Shown here: piece after piece, positions 44,021-53,212 of the stretch
How positions within the stretch are numbered: position 1 is the first letter of the stretch
Layout of the letters: the number at the start of each line of letters is the position of its first letter
Source of the DNA: a bacterium
Lineage (GTDB): Bacteria > Armatimonadota > Zipacnadia > Zipacnadales > Zipacnadaceae
DNA length: 53,582 nt
NCBI GenBank assembly: GCA_030615605.1
Contig: JAUWYY010000017.1
Location: 1 to 53,582, forward strand
Direction of reading: 5' to 3'
The notes under the pieces: model-generated
Database searches by the model: none
Seen by the model: only the letters and a program-made list of their open reading frames with translations
What the model was told of the DNA's origin: nothing
Program-made: the position numbers and the translations under genes

Positions 44021-44139
44021 GTATGTGGACACCATAGTCCACCAATCCACCCAGCGCCGCCGAGGCGCAGAAAGGACTCATAACAATGACCCGGATCAAC
44101 CGAACAACTCGGAATCCACAGCGGAAGGAGGTGAATACA

Positions 44140-44952
44140 ATGTTTAGCAAGCGAGGAGGATTTACACTCATAGAATTGCTGGTGGTGATTGCGATCATCG
44201 CTATACTGGCGGCAATTCTGTTCCCGGTCTTTGCCAAGGCTCGGGAGAAGGCGCAGTCGACAGCCTGCCTCAATAATGTGAAGCAGATTAGTCTGGCGAC
44301 CCGGATGTATGTAATGGACTGGGACCAAATGTTCCCTACCGGGGGCTTAGAAGCAAGCACCGTATTCGGGGACGCCTACGGGTGGCTGGGGCCGCTGAGG
44401 GATTACCTGAGGAACGCTGAGATCGTTATCTGCCCAGCGCTCGGAATACGGAAGGATATCCAAACAGGAACGGAGGGATCGCCGTGCACTTATGCAGTTA
44501 ATGGCGGGCGAGGAACTAGTACCCTCTGGGGCTTCTGGGCGTCTTGGGCTGATGTTTTCTACAGTTGGCCTGCCAACATGGGTGAAGTAGAGTGCCCCTC
44601 GTACGTCATCTCTGTTTACGAGCAGTCACGTCTGGCACGCGGCCTGATTTATGCAGACGCTGGCGGTGACATCAATGCGGGGTGGTTCGGCGACTTCTTT
44701 GGCCAGTACGACTGGTACTCGGTCGACACCATGCCCATACACGGCAACGGCCAGAACTTCGGCTTCGTTGATGGTCATGCCAAGTGGATCAATCTGATCG
44801 GTCATCCCGGTTGGTTTGATCACAAGGGACGACCAGATTTGCTCTGGACGATGGAGGGGATGTGTAACTGGGATGAGCGCGGGCTCAGCTTTATAGTAGA
44901 CTACTGCCCGCCAGGGGTAAAGGAAAAAGGAGATTGGGTACCTATAGAGTGA
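44140..44952 (+). CDS. Type II/IV pseudopilin-like protein with prepilin leader
   Basis: A 270-residue protein from ATG 44140, eight bases after a perfect AAGGAGG. A short basic leader ends at Gly7 before FTLIELLVV, the prepilin peptidase site, with the conserved Glu at mature position 5 and the hydrophobic helix [14 protein letters not shown]. The [20 protein letters not shown] segment and the later [10 protein letters not shown] motif place it in the DUF1559-like/H-X9-DG family (xxxDGH near the C-terminus), common as large paralogous sets in Planctomycetota and Armatimonadota. Predicted to be inserted in the inner membrane and assembled into a pseudopilus or displayed outside. Strong promoters and a leader terminator indicate high but controlled expression. 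Confidence 0.9.
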   Translation: MFSKRGGFTLIELLVVIAIIAILAAILFPVFAKAREKAQSTACLNNVKQISLATRMYVMDWDQMFPTGGLEASTVFGDAYGWLGPLRDYLRNAEIVICPALGIRKDIQTGTEGSPCTYAVNGGRGTSTLWGFWASWADVFYSWPANMGEVECPSYVISVYEQSRLARGLIYADAGGDINAGWFGDFFGQYDWYSVDTMPIHGNGQNFGFVDGHAKWINLIGHPGWFDHKGRPDLLWTMEGMCNWDERGLSFIVDYCPPGVKEKGDWVPIE

Positions 44953-44983
44953 TGACAGGCCGTTGGTGCCAAGTTAGGAGAGG

Positions 44984-45016
44984 AGCGCTGCCCGCCCGGG
45001 CAGCGCTTCTTTTTTT
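44984..45016 (+). terminator. Intrinsic terminator after the pseudopilin gene
   Basis: AGCGCTGCCCG pairs perfectly with CGGGCAGCGCT (11 bp, two-base loop) and is followed by TCTTTTTTT. It begins about 30 bases after the stop codon. Confidence 0.95.
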
Positions 45017-45032
45017 GCCTGACGGCTACAGT

Positions 45033-45209
45033 TTACCGAGGTTCAGCGAGATTGGTTAGCAGAACAGCCCCATATACGTGAGCTGGTGCGGGAGCTGGTT
45101 CCGCCTCCCAGCCGATTTGGTCAATAACCAGCAGCCCCTCACCCCACTGTACTTCTATAAGCCCACCGGGCTTGACCAGCTCCCGAGTCACAATGTTCGG
45201 CTCACTGTT
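45033..45209 (-). pseudogene. C-terminal relic of a larger protein, possibly glycoside hydrolase-like
   Basis: The minus-strand frame ending at 45033 contains LVKPGGLIEVQWGEG followed by LLVIDQIGWE and VYGAVLLTNL. The G-x-G-x-V-VIDQ-x-x-W pattern recurs near the C-terminus of large bacterial glycan-related proteins. No start or upstream domain remains. Confidence 0.35.
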
Positions 45210-45309
45210 ACCAATCGAGGACAGACGGCAGGCATAAGCCATCTCGAGAGACCACATTATCGCCGCGCCAGTAGCGCAGATCTTCGGCACTGATACCAGC
45301 CAGTGGCGA

Positions 45310-45642
45310 GTGATAATGAACGATGACGCCGAGAATCAGTTCGGGGGACTTACCACTGCTGAGATATTGCGTCAGCGCGTGGATTACATCGTGGAGGCGG
45401 GCGTAGATGTGCTGACCTGGTGCACCTGCACTCCTGACCAGTGCTTCTATCCCACCGAGGTGGGAGAAGGGCTGGCGGCTAATCCCGAGCTGCAGGAATG
45501 GACGGCTGATTACCTGGGCTATGAAGAGACGACCAAGGTGGGTCCCGTCAGTATTACCGAATTGGAAGTCGTGGTCACTAAGCTACAGCCAGTCCACGCA
45601 AACCTGAAGAGACGCAAAGCGAACTGGAATATGCTCAGGTAG
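45310..45642 (+). pseudogene. N-terminal relic of a larger protein
   Basis: A 110-codon frame. Its first ~55 residues (MNDDAENQFGGLTTAEIL, VDVLTWCTCTPDQCFY, PTEVGEGL) resemble the start of a family of large uncharacterised, putatively glycan-active proteins that begin with an N-D-D segment and a V-D-x-x-x-W-C strand. After about residue 60 the sequence loses resemblance. No ribosome site is evident. Together with the relic on the opposite strand it marks a broken locus. Confidence 0.35.
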
Positions 45643-45669
45643 AACAGTAGGATAGAGGGCCAATAGGGG

Positions 45670-46395
45670 TCAATTGTCCGGGGCTGGGGGGCGTGCTGAT
45701 GCCGGTATCGGGTTGTCCGCAGTCTCCTCTCCTTCGATCAGTCCATCGCGGAAGTGGATGATGCGGCGGGCGTAGTTTGCGATCTCGGCCTCGTGGGTCA
45801 CAATGACCACCGTTCGGCCATTTCTATTCAACTGCTGCAAAATGGCCATGATCTCCTGCCCTTGCTCGGTGGCGAGGTTGCCGGTCGGCTCATCCCCCAG
45901 GATGATTTCCGGACCATTGACCAGGGCGCGGGCAATGGCAACGCGTTGCTGTTCCCCACCTGACATTTCCGTGGGGCGATGGTCTACCCTGTCAGCCAGG
46001 CCCACGGCTTCCAGGGCCTGGCGCGCACGCTCCTTGCGGTCCTGGCGGTCTTTCGGCCTGCGGCTGTACATAATAGGCAACTCGACATTCCGCAGCGCCG
46101 TAGCGCTGGCCAACAGGTTGTAGCTCTGAAACACGAAGCCGATTCTCTCGTTGCGCATGTGGGCTAATTGGTATTGGTCAAGCTTGGAAAGCTCAACCCC
46201 CTCGATGGTACACTCGCCTGAGGTCGGCCGGTCCAGACAGCCAATTAGGTGCATAAATGTCGATTTGCCAGAGCCGGACGGGCCTACAATGGCGACGAAT
46301 TCACCGGCCGCAATACTCACTGTCACGCCCCGTAGCGCTTCGACAGTCACATCTCCCATCCGGTATTCCTTACATAGATCAACGGTATCAATCAT
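45670..46395 (-). CDS. MacB/LolD-type ABC transporter ATP-binding protein
   Basis: About 241 residues from ATG 46395 behind GGGAG. Walker [11 protein letters not shown]-loop VFQSYNLL, signature [15 protein letters not shown], Walker [12 protein letters not shown] and the H-loop VTHE are all present. The DEPTGNL form and the LNRNGRTVV end are typical for the MacB/LolD/FtsE group. It energises the FtsX-like permease encoded two genes upstream. It overlaps the end of the TolC-like gene by eight bases and is the last gene of the export operon. Confidence 0.94.
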   Translation of the reverse strand: MIDTVDLCKEYRMGDVTVEALRGVTVSIAAGEFVAIVGPSGSGKSTFMHLIGCLDRPTSGECTIEGVELSKLDQYQLAHMRNERIGFVFQSYNLLASATALRNVELPIMYSRRPKDRQDRKERARQALEAVGLADRVDHRPTEMSGGEQQRVAIARALVNGPEIILGDEPTGNLATEQGQEIMAILQQLNRNGRTVVIVTHEAEIANYARRIIHFRDGLIEGEETADNPIPASARPPAPDN

Positions 46396-47743
46396 TGCTT
46401 TCTCCCAGTGCCGATCCGGGCAGTGACAGCATCCCCGTGGCCCGCTGCAAAGCGACCAGAGCCACCTGGTAGTCAAAGCGCGCGCGCACCTGGCTGGCAG
46501 CGGCACTGGTCACAGCTGCCCGCGCGTCAGTTACCTCCAGAAGAATACCGACTCCCTGGCGGTACCTGGCCTCAGCAGCCCGGAGGCGCGCCCGGGCGGC
46601 GGCCACGGATTTTTCGGACGCTTTGATGCGCTCAGTTGTACGGTCAATCTCGACAAGTGCGTTTTCGACTTCCAATGCAACCTGGTTAAGCAACAGTTGC
46701 AGGGCGGCCCGGGAGCGCCGTACCCCGGCACGGGCCGACGTTTCGTCAGCCTTCGTCGCTTGGCCGTCAAACAGAGGCCACGATGCGGTCGCCAGTACGT
46801 TCCAGGAATCGTCGTTGGCCGCCCAGTCGGTGTAGCTCTGGCCATACTGCCCACCTAGTTCGAGGGTAGGTCCTCGCCGGGTCCCTGCTTGTTCGAAGGC
46901 GTACTGGCGGGCTTGGATCGTCCCGCGACTGGCCAGCACGTCGGGCCGCTTGTCCATAGCGGAATTGACGGCTTCCGGCAAGGACGGTAGCGCCTCCGCC
47001 ACGCGCATGGGGGCTGGTGCGATCTGCAAATCGGTAGTGTACGCAACCCCCATGGTGAACTTCAGCCGGGCCAAAGCCGAACGCACTCCACTACGGGCAT
47101 CAATGAGATCCAGTTCGGCGCGGGCAAGGTCATCTTCAACCGCGAATATATCCACTTCGGCTGCAGCACCCAGTCTGATGCGCGTCTTAACATCGTGCAG
47201 ATGTTGTTGGGCCGCTTCCACGCCAGCGTCAGCGACCGCTACCAGTTCCTGGGATGCCAGAACCGCGTAGTAGTCAGTGGCTACCCGTTCGGCGAGGGCC
47301 TGCATCGTGTTAAGGTGGCTCAGCTCCGCCACTTCCAGCTCCACACGACTCTCAGCAACGTTAGCGCTGCGCCCACTACGCCACAGGGTCATACTCAGGC
47401 CCAGCCCCAGTTCGTTGCGCCAGTCAGAACCTCCAGGAGCGGAGCCGCCGCCGCTGGTCATGCCCTCGCTGGCGTTGAGGGAAAGCTGGGGGTAGTAGCT
47501 GCTGCGGGCCCGCGTGAGGCCCGCTCGAGCACCAATAATCCCCTGCTGCGAGGATACGATCTCGGGGTTGTTCTGAAGCGCCACCAGTATACATTCCGTT
47601 AGGCTCAAGGGCTGCGGCCTCTGTTCCTGGGCTGAGGCAGCACCTGCCCACACCACCAGCAGACAGCTACCCAGCGTCATCAATATAGCGATAGTGCATT
47701 TCATCGTGCAAACCGTCTGACTAACCACAGTGATTCTATTCAT
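46388..47743 (-). CDS. TolC-family outer membrane efflux protein
   Basis: About 451 residues from ATG 47743, nine bases after GGAGG; the ATG overlaps the end of the permease gene. A signal peptide ([20 protein letters not shown], then AGAASA) follows a 13-residue leader; starting at that inner Met is possible. The protein shows the duplicated helical OEP layout: [15 protein letters not shown], long heptad stretches, [18 protein letters not shown] in the second half, and terminal [19 protein letters not shown]. Forms the outer membrane channel for the HlyD/MacB pump. Confidence 0.92.
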   Translation of the reverse strand: MNRITVVSQTVCTMKCTIAILMTLGSCLLVVWAGAASAQEQRPQPLSLTECILVALQNNPEIVSSQQGIIGARAGLTRARSSYYPQLSLNASEGMTSGGGSAPGGSDWRNELGLGLSMTLWRSGRSANVAESRVELEVAELSHLNTMQALAERVATDYYAVLASQELVAVADAGVEAAQQHLHDVKTRIRLGAAAEVDIFAVEDDLARAELDLIDARSGVRSALARLKFTMGVAYTTDLQIAPAPMRVAEALPSLPEAVNSAMDKRPDVLASRGTIQARQYAFEQAGTRRGPTLELGGQYGQSYTDWAANDDSWNVLATASWPLFDGQATKADETSARAGVRRSRAALQLLLNQVALEVENALVEIDRTTERIKASEKSVAAARARLRAAEARYRQGVGILLEVTDARAAVTSAAASQVRARFDYQVALVALQRATGMLSLPGSALGESND

Positions 47744-49046
47744 GGCGAAGCGCCTCCACAGGGTCGAGCATGGCTGCCTTCTGCGATGGCAGTAGTCCGA
47801 AGAAAACACCGATAAATGCAGCAAAACAAAAAGCGATTATCACCCACGGTATTGATATGCTCGTATTGAGGCCCACCAGGCGCATGGCATAGGCCGCAGC
47901 GATACCCGTCCCCACCCCGACTCCCCCGCCCACCAGGCTAAGCGTCATTGCCTCGATGAGGAACTGCAGCAATATGTCGCGTGGCGTAGCGCCAACCGCC
48001 TTGCGCAAGCCAATCTCCCGCGTCCGCTCCGCGACCGAGACCAGCATGATGTTCATAATGCCAATGCCGCCCACCAGCAGGGAAACCGCCGCAATGGAGC
48101 CAAAGAGCAGCGTCATAATGCGGCTGGCTTCCTCGGCCCCGGCGATGAAATCGGCAGCCGACATCACAAAAAAGTCGTCATCACTTCCGGGCCGGATGTC
48201 ATGGCGCTCCCTGAGCAGTGCCTCCACTTCTGCCCGGACCTGGTCGGCCAGTTTCATGTCAGCGAATTGCACATTGATGGAGCTCACACTATCACGAGGC
48301 CCCACGTATGCCCCACCGCGGCCAATGAGCCGGTACATGGCAGTGGTGATGGGCACCATGATCTGATCATCCTGGCTGAACGGGCCCATAGATCCTTTGG
48401 TTTCGAATTGGCCGAGCACGCGGAAGGTCACGCCCTTAATCTTGATCTGCTCGCCGGCTACCGAGCTGCCGGCCCCGAACAGATTCTCCACCACAGTCGG
48501 TCCGAGCACCGCCACTTTGCTCCGCGCTTTCACCTCGCGTGCGGTAAAGAACGTCCCCTCCGCGAACTTGAAGTCGCGCACCGAGGGGAAGTTCTCGGTC
48601 ACCCCCACAATGCGAGTGCTGGTATTGGCGTTCCCCGCTTTCACCTGAGCCGAGGTCTGTACCTCGGGGGCGACCGCCACAACGCTGGGACACTGCTGGG
48701 CGATTGCCTCAGCATCCGTCCAGGTGAGATTCTGCTGGGAGCCTACACCGCCGCGTACCGGCCCGTGCCGCATCTGGCCCGACATCACTGTCAGCACATT
48801 GGTGCCGAACCGCTCAAATTGCTTTAGAGTGGCAGCCCTGGCGCCCTGGGTCATGGACACTGCCGCGATGACGGCACCGACGCCGAAGATGATGCCCAGC
48901 ATAGTCAGCGCCGAGCGCAACCGGTTGGCCACAATCGCTTCCAACGCTATCTGTATCGATTCCCAGATGTTTATGTCGCCACCCCCTACGTTGTACCACA
49001 CTACGTGCTGAGTAGATATTACCTGACGAATCCATTGGCGCCTCAA
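47736..49046 (-). CDS. MacB-like FtsX-domain ABC transporter permease
   Basis: Up to 436 residues. TTG 49046 overlaps the TGA of the adaptor gene (TTGA), suggesting coupled translation. The recognisable protein begins at INIWESIQIALEAIVANR, about 25 residues later, so a later non-ATG start is possible. A first membrane helix (ALTMLGIIFGVGAVI), a periplasmic MacB_PCD domain (about 60-290) and three C-terminal helices with SVAERTREIGLRKAVGAT are as in MacB. The ATPase is a separate protein rather than the N-terminal fusion seen in E. coli MacB. Confidence 0.92.
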   Translation of the reverse strand: MRRQWIRQVISTQHVVWYNVGGGDINIWESIQIALEAIVANRLRSALTMLGIIFGVGAVIAAVSMTQGARAATLKQFERFGTNVLTVMSGQMRHGPVRGGVGSQQNLTWTDAEAIAQQCPSVVAVAPEVQTSAQVKAGNANTSTRIVGVTENFPSVRDFKFAEGTFFTAREVKARSKVAVLGPTVVENLFGAGSSVAGEQIKIKGVTFRVLGQFETKGSMGPFSQDDQIMVPITTAMYRLIGRGGAYVGPRDSVSSINVQFADMKLADQVRAEVEALLRERHDIRPGSDDDFFVMSAADFIAGAEEASRIMTLLFGSIAAVSLLVGGIGIMNIMLVSVAERTREIGLRKAVGATPRDILLQFLIEAMTLSLVGGGVGVGTGIAAAYAMRLVGLNTSISIPWVIIAFCFAAFIGVFFGLLPSQKAAMLDPVEALRHE

Positions 49047-50764
49047 TGCGGGGGGGGCGGTGGAGGGGGTGCACCGCGCCCCTCGCTGTCACCACGCACG
49101 AAACCACCGGCGCCGCCCATGCGCCTGCCCATCTCCCTGGCACGGCTCGCCATGCCCCCGGAAGCCCCGCCGAGCTGGGGCATGATAACCTCGTCGCCCT
49201 CTTTGAGTCCTGCCAGAATCTCGACGTTCGCGTCACCCACAAGCCCAACTTGCACCGATGCGGCAGTCAGCTCGTCACCCGTGGCCACCGTTACCACGCT
49301 CTTGCCGTTCATCTTCTCGACGGCCCGGCTAGGCAGGTACAGCGCATTCTCAACCTGCCCTACGAGAAACTCACAGGTCGCCGTCATCTCCGGCTTCAAG
49401 CGCTTATCGGGGTTCTTCACCTGCACGGTGGTAAGGACAGTGGTGATATTCTGCTGACTAACGGCCTGGGGATCAATGCGCGTGACTACGCCCTGGAATT
49501 GCTCATCCACAAAGGCCTCAATGCTAATGGACACCGGCTGTCCGACTTGCACCTTGCCCACATCCACTTCATCCAGTTGCACCTCGACAAACATCTTGGT
49601 GAGGTCACCCAATTCCACGATATCGGTCCCCTGCCCTACCACAGACCGCCCGGAGGTGACAATGGTTCCCTGTTCGACAATCTTCTGCAAGATCACCCCA
49701 TCTCGGGGCGCCCGAACAGTGGTGTAGTCCAGCATAATCTTGGCATTGTCAACCTGAGCCTGCGCCCGGGCCACCTGCGCTTGCGCACTAGTTACATCGG
49801 CCTTGCGTAGCTGTTCTTGTACTGCATTTGCCCGGGCTTGATCGAGCCCCGCCTGCGCTTGGGCTACGCGAGCCTGAGCCGACTGCAACTCGGCATTCTG
49901 CTCGGCATCCAGCGTGTCCCAACGCTTCTGTGTGGACGCCAATTCGGCCTGTGCCTGGGCCACGCGGGCCTGAGTTGCCACCAGCTCGGCAGTCTGCTCC
50001 GCTTCCAGCGTGTCCCATCGCTCTTGCACCGATGCCAACTCGGCCCTGGCCAGATCACGCCGGTTGCGGGCGGTGTCCACTTCACTCTGGGGCACATAGC
50101 CCTCGGCCTCGAGGCCCTCGGCGCGAGTCAGTTCTGTTTCGGCGATGTCCAGGTTTGCTTGGGCCTTGTCCAGTGCCGAGCGCGCCTGCATACGAGCCTG
50201 GGGATGCGTGGCCTTCTGCAGGCGCTCTACGTCTTTTTGCGCCGCGTCCAGACCCGCATGAGCCTTATCAAGCGCGGCGCGTGCCTGGGCACGACTCTGC
50301 GGATGAGTCGCCTGCTGAAGCCGCTCGAGGTCCTTGAGCGCCGCGTTGTAGCTTGCCTCGGCCTGGTTGATGCTCGCTCGTGTAAGGGCTGGCTGCACAT
50401 TGGCTTGCGCGCGCGCCTGAGTGAGCCGCGCTTGAGCTGCATCCAGGTCAGCGAGAGCTTGCTCGTAGGCGGTCCGACTATCCGTAGGATCAATGGTGGC
50501 TATGAGATCCCCCGCCTTGACTTTGTCACCAACCTCCACGGCGAGTATCTCGATCTCCCCGCCTGCATATGACTTAATCATCACCGTAGTCAGCGGCTTG
50601 AGTACCCCGTCGGCCGACACCGTCAATTGAACCGTGCCGCGTTGCACCACCACAATCTCCAGGTCTGAGAGCGGGCCGTCTTGACCCGTGCGTGTCCGCG
50701 TCCACAGCAGGACAGCCACTATTACCACTATAATAACGCCGATGACTATGGCTAGCCGTTTCAT
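49043..50764 (-). CDS. HlyD/MacA-type periplasmic adaptor with an enlarged coiled-coil hairpin
   Basis: 573 residues, longer than MacA (about 370). ATG 50764 follows AGGAGA. An N-terminal anchor (LAIVIGVIIVVIVAVLLW) precedes a split lipoyl domain (GGEIEILAVEVGDKVKAGD and, after the hairpin, VRAPRDGVILQKIVEQG). The alpha-hairpin between them (about 95-345) has grown by two internal duplications: a 33-residue unit (residues 145-177 and 178-210, with ATHPQ) and a 32-residue unit (242-273 and 274-305, with RWDTL). The C-terminus has the beta-barrel and ends GAPPPPPPPH. First gene of the operon. It joins the MacB-like inner pump to the TolC-like channel. Confidence 0.93.
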   Translation of the reverse strand: MKRLAIVIGVIIVVIVAVLLWTRTRTGQDGPLSDLEIVVVQRGTVQLTVSADGVLKPLTTVMIKSYAGGEIEILAVEVGDKVKAGDLIATIDPTDSRTAYEQALADLDAAQARLTQARAQANVQPALTRASINQAEASYNAALKDLERLQQATHPQSRAQARAALDKAHAGLDAAQKDVERLQKATHPQARMQARSALDKAQANLDIAETELTRAEGLEAEGYVPQSEVDTARNRRDLARAELASVQERWDTLEAEQTAELVATQARVAQAQAELASTQKRWDTLDAEQNAELQSAQARVAQAQAGLDQARANAVQEQLRKADVTSAQAQVARAQAQVDNAKIMLDYTTVRAPRDGVILQKIVEQGTIVTSGRSVVGQGTDIVELGDLTKMFVEVQLDEVDVGKVQVGQPVSISIEAFVDEQFQGVVTRIDPQAVSQQNITTVLTTVQVKNPDKRLKPEMTATCEFLVGQVENALYLPSRAVEKMNGKSVVTVATGDELTAASVQVGLVGDANVEILAGLKEGDEVIMPQLGGASGGMASRAREMGRRMGGAGGFVRGDSEGRGAPPPPPPPH

Positions 50765-51180
50765 CTTTTCATCTCCTGAAGTTCAATGGCAGCTTCGAGT
50801 CCCGTGAGGTGCTCGGGCATACGGTATCGTCAAGACTTCCCCACGTACTGCTCAACATTGCTTGCCATACGCTGCAGCAAGCGAAGGGCCATCGCTCGTG
50901 CCGCTTCGGTGAATCCTTTCGTGAGGGCAGCATCCCAGCCACACAGGACACCCGTTACTACTAAACTTCGCCTCGTCATCTTGGTAACCTCACTCTGCAT
51001 ATCCAGATGGTGCTCAGCCGTTGGAGACGACTCTTGTCACAGAATAGCTCAATTTGGCAAGAATTGCAACGCCCCCTCCATCGGCACACTCCGACCTTCA
51101 TCCTGGTATAACGTTTGTGGCACATCAGTGGGATGAGCACGTTGGCCACACGGCACACTTCATTGATCGTTGCCAAATCG
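50765..51180. other. Region upstream of the export operon
   Basis: About 400 bases between the adaptor start and transposon debris. It must hold the promoter of the minus-strand operon, but I could not assign hexamers with confidence. No gene recognised. Confidence 0.4.
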
Positions 51181-51288
51181 CTGGAGGCGGAGGTATTGGT
51201 GAAGCAATGGCGAAGGCGCTATCACACGATGAGAGCACACAGCGGACTTGGCTACCGACCGCTGGCACCGGACCCCTTCCAGCCATGG
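51181..51288 (+). mobile_element. IS3/rve-type transposase C-terminal remnant
   Basis: The frame reads LEAEVLVKQWRRRYHTMR followed by AHSGLGYRPLAP, matching the conserved W-R-x-x-YN-x-x-RPHS-x-LGYRPPAP end of the integrase core of IS3-type transposases. The catalytic upstream part is absent and no inverted repeat was seen; a dead fragment of about 36 codons. Confidence 0.75.
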
Positions 51289-51330
51289 CTGAGGGGAGGC
51301 AGAGCCGTCAAACAATCGGAGGTAGCAACG

Positions 51331-51824
51331 ATGCCAGACACAAGCGGGCCGCAGAGCGCCGGTGTGACCCGACCCATTTATGACTTGAGCGTGCCAATAG
51401 TAGATGGCATGGACTGGTACGGCTACCCAGAGACTGCACCAGTGCAACTGCGGGAGGTCGGTTCACTGCGGGACCACGCCTGGCGGTCGCACTGGCTGAG
51501 TATGATGGTGCTCAACGGTACTACGTACCTGGAGACCGCTGCCACCTGTTCGCAGATGCGCCGACCCTGGACGAGATTCCCCCCGAGAAGTTCATCACCC
51601 GCGCCTTTGTGGTGAAGCTGACTGCGAAATGCCAGGAGATCCCCGCGCCGGACTATGAGTTGCATGGCTTCGAACTGGGCTGCGATTCTCTGCTGTTGCA
51701 TCTGGGCTGGGAAGAGCATCTGCGCTCTGCTCTGTGCTACGGCGACAGCCCGTATTTCTCGGCGGCCTTACAGGAAAGGCTGATCGGGACCAGTGGCGCG
51801 CCTTGCCGTGTGCTGGCCTGGTGA
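51331..51824 (+). pseudogene. Cyclase/kynurenine formamidase-family gene, frameshifted
   Basis: ATG 51331 follows GGAGG by eight bases. The first frame gives IYDLSVPIVDGMDWYGYPE and LNGTTYLETAAT, the start of a cyclase-family protein (PF04199-like), then degenerates. Adding one base at about 51541-51546 restores ETAAHLFADAPTLDEIPP and the following frame runs through PEKFITRAFVVKL and LHLGWEEHL to a stop at 51824. The lost base removes the metal-binding His (AAH). The C-terminus also looks shortened. Original role: hydrolysis of an amide or lactone, substrate unknown. Confidence 0.75.
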
Positions 51825-51850
51825 ACACCTCGCCCAAAGGAGACTCTCAA

Positions 51851-52100
51851 ATAGCCAAAGCGAAAGAAGATTGAAGTGGGCGTGATCCGCTGTGACATCC
51901 ATACTCACTATTTCGGGGCGGAGATGACCACAGGCATTGATGCAGTCTTCATCGCCGACTGCGATGGCGGGGGCGGGGATCATCTGGAACTAGCCAGACC
52001 CTTCCTCACCAAGGGCATCCCCACATTCGTGGATAAGCTATTCGCCTCCAAGCTCGCCGATGCCAAAGCCATAATCCGGCTGGCCAACAAACATGCCACG
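51851..52100 (+). pseudogene. Gfo/Idh/MocA-like oxidoreductase relic with broken start and internal deletion
   Basis: AAAGGAG lies eight bases before ATAG (51851-51854). If that were ATG, the frame would read MPKRKKIEVGVIRCDIHTHY, a proper oxidoreductase start. After FGAEM it jumps to GIDAVFIADC, so about 50 codons of the Rossmann domain are missing. It continues with DHLELARPFLTKGIPTFVDK and ends abruptly at HATPL, where minus-strand methyltransferase sequence begins. Not functional as read. Confidence 0.75.
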
Positions 52101-53212
52101 CCACTGAACAGATCATCTACGCACAGAACACCGGCGTAGCCGAAGGTGCGGGCCCCCCTACATCGCGCCCAGCAGCCCACAGGCCATCTTCTCCATGATC
52201 GCTTGCTCGTCCACAGCCGAACTGCTCGTCTCCAAGAGTACCCGGCCGCTACGGTAGACTTGGGGCTCGTAGCTAAACAGGTGAGCCCCGGTCCGGGAAT
52301 TCAAGTACCGGAACAGATGGCCCCTGGGGGAACCGAAAGCCCAGCAGGCATTGCGCAAGTCCGTGGGTGAACCACCGTACAGGCTAACCGACAGGTCTAT
52401 CTCGGGGTCAAACAGATTCAGCAATATGTGCAGCCCCAGGGTCTCGGCCAGTGTCATGGTGGCGCAGCCGATAACGGTCACCGGCTTGATGATCCCAATC
52501 ATGCCATAGTCTAAGACAGTGAAATTGATGTCGCGGTTGTTCTTCCAGTCAGCATAGAAATCCAGCACAATGTCCAGACTCGCGGGGTCCACACACAGGC
52601 CACTTGGCACTACCAGACCGATTTCGAACCGGCGTCCCATCCCCTGGTGCATTTCGTAGACGTAGGGAATCTGCGCGGGATGCTGGTAGTCATAGGGCTG
52701 GATGTTCTCGCTCATTTCCCAGCAGATCTTGAAGCATGCAATGGCCCGCATCAATGGGGGCAGATACTGTGGCATACACGGGTAGTACCCGCCTATGCCG
52801 AAGGAGTTGGCCAATTTGATCAGGTCCTGCAGGTCCCGGCAGGTGGCCAGACGAATCTCCTCAGTCTCGATATCCAGAACATTCATAGAATACCCGTTAA
52901 TCTGGACTCGCCACTCAGTCGCGGGCACGGGTTCAGTGGCTGGCTGGCGCTTGCTCGCCTGCGAGGCAATGAAGCGGTCGAGGTACTCGCGCGTCAATGT
53001 GGGGTCGAAGTGCACGCGACCCCCGTCAATGCGCAGGCCCGGCTTTCCCTGCACTCGCTTCAAGAAGCGCTCATTCGGCACTGCGAAGCCAACCTCGTCC
53101 AGGAGCCGCACGGCCGTATCGCAGCATTGCTCCATAAGCTGTGGCGTCAGATCAATGCCATAAGTTGGATATACGTATTCCACTATATTTCCCGTCCAGA
53201 GGGGCCGAATTG
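52101..53212 (-). pseudogene. MttB-like methyltransferase, truncated at both ends and frameshifted
   Basis: Minus-strand coding sequence with MttB-family features: LMEQCCDTAVRLLDEVGFAV, DLQDLIKLANSFGIGGYYP, VIGCATMTLAETLGLHI, VSLYGGSPTDLRNACWAFGSP. The frame stops at TAG 52160-52158 after KMACGLLGAM. Removing one base there gives GAMWGARTFGYAGVLCVDD, the true continuation, which is then cut at about 52101. At its 5' end it lacks a start codon and is joined in frame to an oxidoreductase fragment. As read, the open frame 52158-53558 would encode a 466-residue oxidoreductase-MttB hybrid. Confidence 0.8.

Larger units (their letters stand above)
43083..44139. other. Long non-coding region upstream of the pseudopilin gene
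   Basis: Just over 1 kb with no gene that has both a start and a ribosome site. It contains dispersed repeat copy B, a 147-bp tandem duplication with two promoters, and a transcribed leader ending in an intrinsic terminator, all listed separately. Long open frames exist across the tandem repeat only because its period (147) is a multiple of three. Confidence 0.7.

Noticed and set aside
52158..52163. Pyrrolysine readthrough of TAG in the MttB-like gene
   Set aside because: The frame downstream of the TAG is not the family continuation; a one-base correction removes the TAG and restores homology at the same time. The intact MttB-like gene in the window also has no TAG.
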